From an uncultured Oscillospiraceae bacterium (GTDB lineage Bacteria; Bacillota; Clostridia; Oscillospirales; Oscillospiraceae): a DNA stretch of 64,000 bases. Below the pieces are notes generated by a model. It made no database searches. It worked only from the letters and a program-made list of their open reading frames with translations, and was not told the origin of the DNA. The position numbers and the translations under genes are program-made. Shown here piece by piece: positions 43,155 to 49,820 of this stretch (its first letter is position 1; each line of letters starts with the position of its first letter). The DNA lies in assembly GCA_934655875.1 (NCBI GenBank), contig CAKUHB010000001.1, positions 62,001 through 126,000 of the forward strand, read 5' to 3'.

Positions 43155-43379
43155 ATGATAGAGGCGCGGCAAACAAGAGTACGATGCGTTTTCCCGGCAG
43201 GAACCGGGCATCGGAAAGGGAATGCCGCCGAAGGGCCGTCTGCCGTTCCTGCGGCGAGGGTACCTGGGCCAGAGGAAAAGATCTTCTGGACTGTCACGCA
43301 AGTGGAGAGCTGTCATGTACGGGCATATCGGTTGCGATTTATGTTGCGTCATGATAACGAATATCATGACGCAATTTTT
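43155..43379 (+). ncRNA. Lysine riboswitch (L box) with terminator
   Basis: The aptamer shows the L-box core: GATAGAGGCGCG near the start, AAGAGTA shortly after, GAAAGGGAATGCCGCCGAAG in the middle and a CTGTCA closing strand near 43294-43310. A terminator follows: TTGCGTCATGAT (43344-43355) pairing with ATCATGACGCAA (43363-43374), then TTTTT. High lysine should end transcription before the transporter gene. Most of the 390-base gap 43009-43398 is promoter and riboswitch. Confidence 0.92.
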
Positions 43380-43398
43380 ATTGATTGGAGAGAAGATC

Positions 43399-45018
43399 AT
43401 GAAGAAATCCCGTTCCAACGCGATCATCACCGCAATCGCCGCCGTCGTGTTCATTGTCCTGATGATCATCGCGGGCGTCCGGTGTGCAAACGGTCAGCCG
43501 CTGGCCAACACAGCCTGGTCGCTGCTGCCGCCGATCATCGCCATCGTCCTGGCGCTCATCATCAAAGAGGCCTACAGCGCCCTGTTTGTCGGCATTCTGG
43601 TCGGCGCGCTGTTCACCTGCGGCTTTGCGCCCGTCGCCACGCTGGATACCATCGTGAATGACGGTCTCATTTCCGCCCTGTCCGGCAACGCCGGTATTTT
43701 CCTGTTCCTCGTGCTGCTGGGCATCATCGTCGCACTGGTCAACGCCGCCGGCGGCTCCGCCGCGTTCGGCCGCTGGGCCGAGACGCACATCAAGACCCGC
43801 GTGGGCGCGCAGATCGCGACGTTCGTGCTGGGCGTGCTCATCTTCATTGACGACTATTTCAACTGCCTGACCGTCGGCTCCGTCATGCGCCCGGTCACCG
43901 ACAACCACAAGATCTCCCGCCCGAAGCTGGCGTATCTCATCGACGCCACGGCCGCGCCCGTGTGCATGATCGCGCCGATCTCCTCCTGGGCGGCGGCTGT
44001 CTCCTCCACAGCGGAGGATCTCAATACCGGCATGAGCGGCATCGAGCTGTTCGTCAAGGCCATCCCCTATAACCTCTATTCGCTTCTGACGTTCGTGTTC
44101 ATCATCGCGCTCGTCGCCATGAAGTTCGATTACGGCCCCATGCGTGCATTCGAAAAGAAGGCCGCGCAGGGCGACCTGTCCGCGCTGGAAAGTGAAGAAA
44201 GCGAGACCGCAAATCCCAAGGGCCGCGTCATCGACCTCATCCTCCCGGTCGTTATTCTGATCATCACCTGCACGATCGGCATGATTTACGTCGGCGGTTT
44301 CTTCGGCGTTGACGCTTCCGGCTCCGCGGATTACGCAGGCGACTTCATCGGCGCCTTCGGCAACACCGACGCGTTCATCGGCCTGCCGTGGGGCGGTCTG
44401 ATCGCGCTCCTTCTGACGGTCATCTATCTCGTTGCCCGCAAGGTCCTGTCCTTCAAGGAAGCCATGGCCTGCGTCCCCAAGGGCTTCATTGCCATGGTCC
44501 CGCCGATCATCATCCTGACGCTGGCCGTCTCGCTGAAGGCCATGATCAATTCCCTCGGCGCGGACGTCTATGTCCATGATCTCATGTTCGCCGCCTCCGC
44601 GAGCCTCTACAGCATGCTGCCTGCCGTCATCTTCATCGTGGCCTGCATTCTGGCCTTCGCGTCCGGCACGAGCTGGGGCACGTTCGGCATCCTGATCCCG
44701 ATCGTCACCGCCGTCTTCCCCGCCGACAGCCAGCTTCTCATCATCGGCATCTCCGCCTGCTGCGCGGGCGCTGTCTGCGGCGACCACTGCTCCCCCATCT
44801 CCGACACGACCATCATGGCTTCCGCCGGTGCGCAGTGCGAGCATCTGAACCATGTCTCCACACAGCTGCCCTACGCTGTGACCGTCGCCATCGTCAGCTT
44901 CATCGGCTTCATCATTGCCGGCTTCGTGCAGAATGTGTTCATCACCTGGATCGTCAGCTTCGCCCTGATGCTCGCCGTCCTGTTCATCATCCGCGCGATT
45001 GAAAAGAAAAAGGCATAA
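43399..45018 (+). CDS. NhaC-family transporter, probable lysine importer
   Basis: 539 residues from the ATG at 43399; a longer frame runs back through the riboswitch and is not used. About twelve membrane helices with the NhaC-type segments IDDYFNCLTVGSVMRPVTD and GDHCSPISDTTIMASAG. NhaC proteins are Na+/H+ antiporter homologues; members under lysine riboswitch control are known or proposed lysine transporters (LysW-like). The riboswitch directly upstream makes lysine uptake the best assignment. Monocistronic, with a strong terminator. Confidence 0.9.
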   Translation: MKKSRSNAIITAIAAVVFIVLMIIAGVRCANGQPLANTAWSLLPPIIAIVLALIIKEAYSALFVGILVGALFTCGFAPVATLDTIVNDGLISALSGNAGIFLFLVLLGIIVALVNAAGGSAAFGRWAETHIKTRVGAQIATFVLGVLIFIDDYFNCLTVGSVMRPVTDNHKISRPKLAYLIDATAAPVCMIAPISSWAAAVSSTAEDLNTGMSGIELFVKAIPYNLYSLLTFVFIIALVAMKFDYGPMRAFEKKAAQGDLSALESEESETANPKGRVIDLILPVVILIITCTIGMIYVGGFFGVDASGSADYAGDFIGAFGNTDAFIGLPWGGLIALLLTVIYLVARKVLSFKEAMACVPKGFIAMVPPIIILTLAVSLKAMINSLGADVYVHDLMFAASASLYSMLPAVIFIVACILAFASGTSWGTFGILIPIVTAVFPADSQLLIIGISACCAGAVCGDHCSPISDTTIMASAGAQCEHLNHVSTQLPYAVTVAIVSFIGFIIAGFVQNVFITWIVSFALMLAVLFIIRAIEKKKA

Positions 45019-45032
45019 TTGCATCCATAATC

Positions 45033-45069
45033 CCCTGCCGCGCACCGCTCGTGCGCGGCAGGGATTTTT
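45033..45069 (+). terminator. Terminator of the lysine transporter gene
   Basis: Perfect 13-bp stem CCCTGCCGCGCAC/GTGCGCGGCAGGG, 5-base loop, then ATTTTT. Confidence 0.92.
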
Positions 45070-45079
45070 CTTTGCCCTC

Positions 45080-45108
45080 TTGCTTTTACGGCCCGCTTCT
45101 GCTATAAT
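45080..45108 (+). promoter_or_regulatory. Promoter of the SLH beta-helix protein gene
   Basis: TTGCTT (45080-45085), 17-base spacer ending TGC (extended -10), TATAAT (45103-45108). Confidence 0.7.
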
Positions 45109-45109
45109 G

Positions 45110-45229
45110 ATGGCACACGTGCCATGTAATAATTGGCAGGTCGTATTGCAAGGGAGTACTCCCTTGCACGGGGATATCCCCGTGCATCGCTCCCGCTGTC
45201 TTTCCCTTTTCCACGGAGTACGGAAAAGG
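45110..45229 (+). promoter_or_regulatory. Leader with four consecutive hairpins
   Basis: Hairpins: ATGGCAC/GTGCCAT (about 45110-45125), the 22-base palindrome centred on AGTACT at 45147-45168, the 20-base palindrome centred on GATATC at 45166-45185, which shares three bases with the previous one, and CCTTTTCC/GGAAAAGG (45205-45229). None has a U-tract. The two middle palindromes compete for the shared bases. Confidence 0.6.
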
Positions 45230-45255
45230 TACGCAACGAAAGCGAGGATGACCCT

Positions 45256-48200
45256 ATGAAAAAACGACTGCTCAGTGTCCTGCTCCTTGTCTGCATGGTG
45301 CTGACGCTCCTGCCCACGGCGGCGCTGGCCGGGGACATGCACGAACACGAAGCGCTTCCTGCCGCCGCGCACACCCACTGCTTCTGCGGCGGCTCTGTCA
45401 ATGCGGGCAATCATACCAGTCATGACAACGTCGTGACCTATAAGGCGTGCACAACGTCAAACTACCTTCGCCAGATTTTCTACATTGAAAAAGTCGATGT
45501 AGCCTACGCTTATCTGGAGAATGATATAACATTAGACGGCAATTTGTCTATTCAGGACGGACATACGCTCTATCTCTGCCTGAACGGGCATACGCTCAAT
45601 TTGGGCGAATACTATATTTGGGTTGGCCGTAGGGGTGCCAAGCTTTATCTGTGTGATTGCAGCGCCAAAAAGACGGGAACGATCTCCGGTGGTTCAAACT
45701 GCTGCGTCAGCGTTGACGATGCCGCCGATTATGAAGCCACGTTTAACATGTACGGCGGCACGCTGAAAGACGGCAATAGAACAGGCCATGGCGGCGGCGT
45801 TGGTGTACTAAACGGCACGATGAACATGTACGGCGGCACCATCACCGAGAACACAGCTACCACTGACGGCGGCGGTATCTATGTGGGTACAAAAGGCACA
45901 TTGAACCTGTACGGCGGCACGATCACCAAAAACACGGTCAATACAAACGAAGCCCGTCACGGCGGCGGTGTATACGTGGAAAGCAACGAATGGACCGGCG
46001 TCGGTACGATCAGCATTTCCGGTTCCCCCGTCATTACCGGGAACACACGGGTATATACCGATGCGACCACAGGCGAGAAAACGACGAGCACAGAAAACCT
46101 GTATCTGTCGTATGGTTTTTATAATAGCGGCCAGTTCCCGACCATCACGCTTGGGACGCTCACCAGCGGCGCGAATATCGGGATTTGGGCCGGCGTCAGC
46201 GTATTCTCCACTGCGAGCGAAACCGACTATTCCGGGTATTTCTCTTCCGATGTAGCCGGTTATCATGTGGAATACAATGCGGATAAACAGCTGGAGCTGA
46301 AACCCGGCGCGGCCCTGACTCTTACCGTAAAGTTTGACGCCAATACCGACGATCCTACCGTCACGGGTATGCCTGCTGATATGCTGGTGACAGCGAAGGA
46401 CGGCGCTTTTGTGTTCAACCTTCCCACCGCAGCCCCGAAGCGGACGGGATACCATCTCAAATGGTGGTCGGAGCTTTCGGATGCGAGCGGAGGTAATTAT
46501 GATCCGGGCGACCAGGTTATAATACCGGCAAGTGCTTCCAGTGAGAAGACATTCTATGCCATTTGGGAAGCGCACAGCGACACCAACAAAGACCATACGT
46601 GTGACGTCTGCAAGGAAACGATATCGGCGCACGATTTCACCGCTGAAACCGCTGACGAAAAATACCTCAAATCCGCTACCGACTGCGAGAATGCGGCTGT
46701 CTACTATAAGTCCTGTGCCATCTGCGGCCTGAGTTCCAAGGGCATGGAGGGCGAAGCAACCTTTACCTCCGGCAATATCCTCGGCCACGACTGGGGCGAA
46801 CCCAGCTACACGTGGGCAGAGGTTCAGGACGGCTACATGTGCTCGGCAACGAAAGTATGCCAAAGATGCAGCACAGATGTCGCAGAAATCGCAACTGTGT
46901 CCTACGCCGTGACGAAGAAACCGACCTGCCTGAATACAGGCGTCGGTACGTACACCGCAGCGTTCTCCGCTGCCTATGGCTTCCCCGCGCAGACCAAAGA
47001 CGTCATCCTTCCCGCCACCGGCCACAGCTGGGGCGAAACAGAATACATCTGGACAGAGACCGAGGACGGCTACAACTGCACCGCAAAGCGCGTCTGCAAG
47101 AATGACGGCACGCATGAGGAGGCCGAAACCGTTTTCGCTGCTTATTCCGTCATCACCAAGCCGACCTGCCTTACGACCGGCCTTGGCAGATATTACGCTT
47201 CCTTTGCGGCCGACTGGGCAACAGCAGGCTCGACCAAGGAGGTAACCCTCGCCGCGCTTGGCCATGCATATGGCAATTGGACATCCAACGGCAACGGTAC
47301 GCATACCCGCGTCTGCGCAAATGATTCCTCGCACACCGAGACCGGCGACTGCACCGGCGGCACGGCTACCTGCACGGCAAAGGCCGTCTGCGAGACCTGC
47401 GGCAGCGCATACGGCGAGAAAAACCCCGACAACCATACCGGCGCGCTGGCATGGACGATCACCGAGGCCCACCACGAGCAGGCATGGGCCTGCTGCGGTC
47501 TGGTCACGGTCGCAAAGGCCGCGCACACGTTCGGCGACTGGGTCGTGACCCAGTATCCCACCTACCGGCATGAGGGCGTGCTCTCGCGCACCTGCACCGT
47601 CTGCGCGTACACCGAAACGAGAGAACTTCCCCCGACCAGCACCGGCGTGTCCTCTTACACGCTGACCTTCGAGTCCAACGGCGGCAGCAAAATCGCCAGC
47701 GTGACCGGTCAGCGCGGCACCGTCATCGATCTGACGCTCACAACGTACACGCCCACCCGGAGCGGCTACGTCTTCACCGGCTGGTACAGCGATAAGTCGC
47801 TCACGAAGCGCGTCACCTCCGTCAAGCTGACGGAAAGCATGACCGTCTACGCCGGTTGGAGCATCGCAAACCTGCCCTTTACCGATGTGAGCAAGAACGA
47901 CTGGTTCCATGACGATATCCGGTACGTCTATGAAAACGGTCTGATGAACGGGATCTCGTCCACGCAGTTTGCCCCCTATTTCAGCACCACGCGCGGCATG
48001 ATCGTGACGATCCTGTACCGCATGGAGGGCCAGCCCGCCGTTTCGCGCGACTGCCCGTTTGCGGACGTCGCATCCGGCTCGTATTATGAGCGCGCGATCA
48101 CCTGGGCCGCGGCCAACGGCATCGTCACCGGCCACAGCAGCACGATCTTCGCGCCCGACGCCAACATCACCCGCGAGCAGCTGGCGGCCATTCTGTACCG

Positions 48201-48426
48201 CTATGCCATCTACAAGGGGCTGGACGTCAGCGTTGGGGAAAGCACGAACATCCTCAGCTACGAGGACTTCGCTTCCCTCTCCGAATACGCCATCCCCGCA
48301 ATGCAGTGGGCCTGCGGCGCAGGCGTTCTGTACGGCTTTGGCGGCAGCCTCCTGCCGGACGCCCCGGCCAACCGTTTACAGGCCGCCGCGATCCTGCACC
48401 GTTTCTGTGTGAATATTCTGAACTGA
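45256..48426 (+). CDS. Secreted SLH protein with beta-helix and InlB-like repeats
   Basis: 1056 residues from the ATG at 45256 (GAGGATG site). Signal peptide 1-25 (ending ALA). Residues about 100-330 contain pectate-lyase-like beta-helix coils with repeated MYGGTIT-type turns and GGG-I/V-YV strands. Next come Cys/His-rich repeats (patterns such as CxxCG, GHxWGE) and an InlB-B/List-Bact repeat near 790-860 (FESNGGSKIASVTGQRGTV, FTGWYSD). Three SLH repeats end the protein (FTDVSKNDWFHDDI onwards). It is a wall-attached adhesin or polysaccharide-binding protein. The third SLH repeat is degenerate (no ITRE motif). Confidence 0.87.
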   Translation: MKKRLLSVLLLVCMVLTLLPTAALAGDMHEHEALPAAAHTHCFCGGSVNAGNHTSHDNVVTYKACTTSNYLRQIFYIEKVDVAYAYLENDITLDGNLSIQDGHTLYLCLNGHTLNLGEYYIWVGRRGAKLYLCDCSAKKTGTISGGSNCCVSVDDAADYEATFNMYGGTLKDGNRTGHGGGVGVLNGTMNMYGGTITENTATTDGGGIYVGTKGTLNLYGGTITKNTVNTNEARHGGGVYVESNEWTGVGTISISGSPVITGNTRVYTDATTGEKTTSTENLYLSYGFYNSGQFPTITLGTLTSGANIGIWAGVSVFSTASETDYSGYFSSDVAGYHVEYNADKQLELKPGAALTLTVKFDANTDDPTVTGMPADMLVTAKDGAFVFNLPTAAPKRTGYHLKWWSELSDASGGNYDPGDQVIIPASASSEKTFYAIWEAHSDTNKDHTCDVCKETISAHDFTAETADEKYLKSATDCENAAVYYKSCAICGLSSKGMEGEATFTSGNILGHDWGEPSYTWAEVQDGYMCSATKVCQRCSTDVAEIATVSYAVTKKPTCLNTGVGTYTAAFSAAYGFPAQTKDVILPATGHSWGETEYIWTETEDGYNCTAKRVCKNDGTHEEAETVFAAYSVITKPTCLTTGLGRYYASFAADWATAGSTKEVTLAALGHAYGNWTSNGNGTHTRVCANDSSHTETGDCTGGTATCTAKAVCETCGSAYGEKNPDNHTGALAWTITEAHHEQAWACCGLVTVAKAAHTFGDWVVTQYPTYRHEGVLSRTCTVCAYTETRELPPTSTGVSSYTLTFESNGGSKIASVTGQRGTVIDLTLTTYTPTRSGYVFTGWYSDKSLTKRVTSVKLTESMTVYAGWSIANLPFTDVSKNDWFHDDIRYVYENGLMNGISSTQFAPYFSTTRGMIVTILYRMEGQPAVSRDCPFADVASGSYYERAITWAAANGIVTGHSSTIFAPDANITREQLAAILYRYAIYKGLDVSVGESTNILSYEDFASLSEYAIPAMQWACGAGVLYGFGGSLLPDAPANRLQAAAILHRFCVNILN

Positions 48427-48443
48427 CCCTCGTTCCCCCCCAA

Positions 48444-48483
48444 AAGAACCGGCCCGGACAGAGATCTGTCCGGGCCGGTTCTT
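48444..48483 (+). terminator. Terminator of the SLH beta-helix gene
   Basis: Near-perfect 18-bp stem AAGAACCGGCCCGGACAG with its inverse, 4-base GATC centre, followed by a short T-poor tail; a second terminator follows at once. Confidence 0.8.
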
Positions 48484-48490
48484 GCAAGCA

Positions 48491-48526
48491 AAAAAAGACG
48501 GACAGCGCTCACTGTCCGTCTTTTTT
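48491..48526. terminator. Bidirectional terminator (SLH gene / polyferredoxin gene)
   Basis: 15-bp stem with A6 and T6 at the outer ends: AAAAAAGACGGACAG and its inverse, 6-base loop. Works in both directions between convergent genes. Confidence 0.9.
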
Positions 48527-48535
48527 ATGGACTTT

Positions 48536-48922
48536 TTACTTCTCCACGATCTCCAGCAGCTCCATGGGACATGCTTTGACGCAGATGCCGCAGGCGGTGC
48601 ATTTGGTGGAATACGGCGTGTTCTCGTCCTTGACGATCAAGCCAAAAGGACATGCCTCGGCGCACTTGCCGCAGCCGGTGCAGGTCTTGCGGTTGATCAT
48701 CCAGACGCCCTTGGGGTTCTGCGTGATCGCGCCCGCGGGACATGCTTCGGCGCATTTGCCGCACTGCACGCAGACCATGGGACGGGCCGCGTCCTTGCGC
48801 TGCACGATCTGCAGACAGGCCTTGTCGGGATGGAACTCCTTGTAATACGCGTTGGAACATGCACGGACGCACTCCAGACATGCCATGCACTGCACGCCCT
48901 TCTTGATAGACAATTTTTTCAT
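48536..48922 (-). CDS. Polyferredoxin with four [4Fe-4S] motifs (HycB/CooF-like)
   Basis: 128 residues. Four cysteine groups: CMACLECVRAC, CVQCGKCAEAC, CTGCGKCAEAC and CTACGICVKAC, each of the CxxCxxC form, with additional Pro-linked cysteines. The N-terminal group with SNAYYKEF is typical of HycB/CooF/AOR-associated electron-transfer subunits. It is encoded alone, with its own promoter (48961-48989) and an AAGGAG site. No aldehyde oxidoreductase or dehydrogenase lies next to it, so its partner is elsewhere. Confidence 0.88.
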   Translation of the reverse strand: MKKLSIKKGVQCMACLECVRACSNAYYKEFHPDKACLQIVQRKDAARPMVCVQCGKCAEACPAGAITQNPKGVWMINRKTCTGCGKCAEACPFGLIVKDENTPYSTKCTACGICVKACPMELLEIVEK

Positions 48923-48960
48923 GGAAATTCTCCTTTTTCTTTGTTTTTCATCTATTTTTT

Positions 48961-48989
48961 ATTATACAGGTATATCGAAAAACTTTCAA
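48961..48989 (-). promoter_or_regulatory. Promoter of the polyferredoxin gene
   Basis: On the minus strand TTGAAA (48984-48989), 17-base spacer, perfect TATAAT (48961-48966). Confidence 0.8.
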
Positions 48990-49092
48990 TACGCTTTTAT
49001 CGGTTTTTCAACAAATCATACCAGCATACCGCGTGCGGCGCGCGCAGATACTACGAGCAGCGATATCATTCGCAACGAAGGAGGAAATTTTC

Positions 49093-49362
49093 ATGAAAAA
49101 AGGCTTGATCCTGCTGCTGGCGGCGCTGATGCTCGCCGTCATGCTGACCGCCTGCGCGGCGACGCAGCCGTATTACGACGGCTACTCGAACGTCTCGACC
49201 ACCCGCAACGGCTATGTCAACGGCACCAACGGCTATGCCGGCACCTATAACGGCATGTACAACGGCTCCTATCAGCCGAACAGCGCCAATGGCTACACCG
49301 GCTATTCCGGCACGACCGGCCAACGCATGACCGGCAGCACCGCCGGCACGACCGTCCGCTGA
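49093..49362 (+). CDS. Small Tyr/Gly/Asn-rich lipoprotein
   Basis: 89 residues from the ATG at 49093 (GAAGGAGG site). A lipobox LTAC ends a signal sequence of 19 residues (MKKGLILLLAALMLAVML), so Cys20 or so is lipidated. The mature part is low complexity: repeated NGY, YNGMYNGSY and TGYSGTT units, with no domain recognised. It is followed 17 bases later by a small helical protein, likely on the same transcript. Probably a surface spacer or sporulation/envelope protein; function unknown. Confidence 0.75.
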   Translation: MKKGLILLLAALMLAVMLTACAATQPYYDGYSNVSTTRNGYVNGTNGYAGTYNGMYNGSYQPNSANGYTGYSGTTGQRMTGSTAGTTVR

Positions 49363-49379
49363 CGGCCCGGAGGAAGCAT

Positions 49380-49553
49380 ATGAAGGTACGCAGCTTTCTT
49401 CTGACCATGGGCGCAGGCATGGCCGCCGGCGCACTGGGCGTCATGATGCTGCCCAAGAGCAGCGACGCCTACCGCATGACCAAGCAGGCCGCCAAAACCA
49501 TCCAGCACGAAGCCGAAAAGGCCGTCCAGTCCATTTCGTCCGGCATGCAGTAA
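49380..49553 (+). CDS. 57-residue membrane-associated helical protein (YtxH-like in size)
   Basis: Starts at 49380 with GGAGGAAG ahead. A hydrophobic Gly/Ala-rich helix (LLTMGAGMAAGALGVMML, about 6-24) is followed by an amphipathic helix rich in Lys, Gln and Glu. Small YtxH-like proteins look like this, but the match is only in style. Gap to the lipoprotein gene is 17 bases, suggesting a two-gene operon. A 9-bp GC stem (49560-49589) after it lacks a U-tract. Confidence 0.6.
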   Translation: MKVRSFLLTMGAGMAAGALGVMMLPKSSDAYRMTKQAAKTIQHEAEKAVQSISSGMQ

Positions 49554-49597
49554 CGCTCCGCCCTCCTCCGGCAAAGCCGCGAGGAGGGCAATTGCAT

Positions 49598-49639
49598 AAA
49601 AAAATAGAAACGCGGCTGACCTTCGTCAACCGCGTTTCT
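49598..49639 (-). terminator. Terminator of the tRNA-Arg gene
   Basis: 15-bp stem (49606-49620 with 49625-49639, one mismatch), 4-base loop, then ATTTTTTT on the minus strand. Its outer base overlaps the CCA end of the tRNA. Confidence 0.88.
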
Positions 49640-49715
49640 GGTACGCCGGAAGGGACTCGAACCCCCGACCTACTGGTTCGTAGCCAGTCACTCTATCCAA
49701 CTGAGCTACCGGCGC
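49639..49715 (-). tRNA. tRNA-Arg (anticodon ACG)
   Basis: Minus-strand cloverleaf: acceptor GCGCCGG/CCGGCGT with a G-U first pair, D-arm with AGCTCAGTTGGATAGAG, anticodon arm ACTGG-CTACGAA-CCAGT (anticodon ACG), T-arm with GGTTCGAGTCC, and an encoded CCA. The ACG anticodon is normally edited to ICG by TadA. Confidence 0.95.
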
Positions 49716-49820
49716 ATACCACGCTTCCTCAGCGCCCCACTATACTAGCACAACCAGATGGAAAAAGCAAGTCCCTTTTTTATTTTTTGAGGATTTTTTT
49801 GTTCAATTCCAAAGCTTCAT

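Noticed and set aside
43378..45423. A 681-residue minus-strand frame opposite the lysine transporter
   Set aside because: Asp/Arg/Gly/His-rich antisense sequence that also crosses the terminator and the SLH-gene leader.
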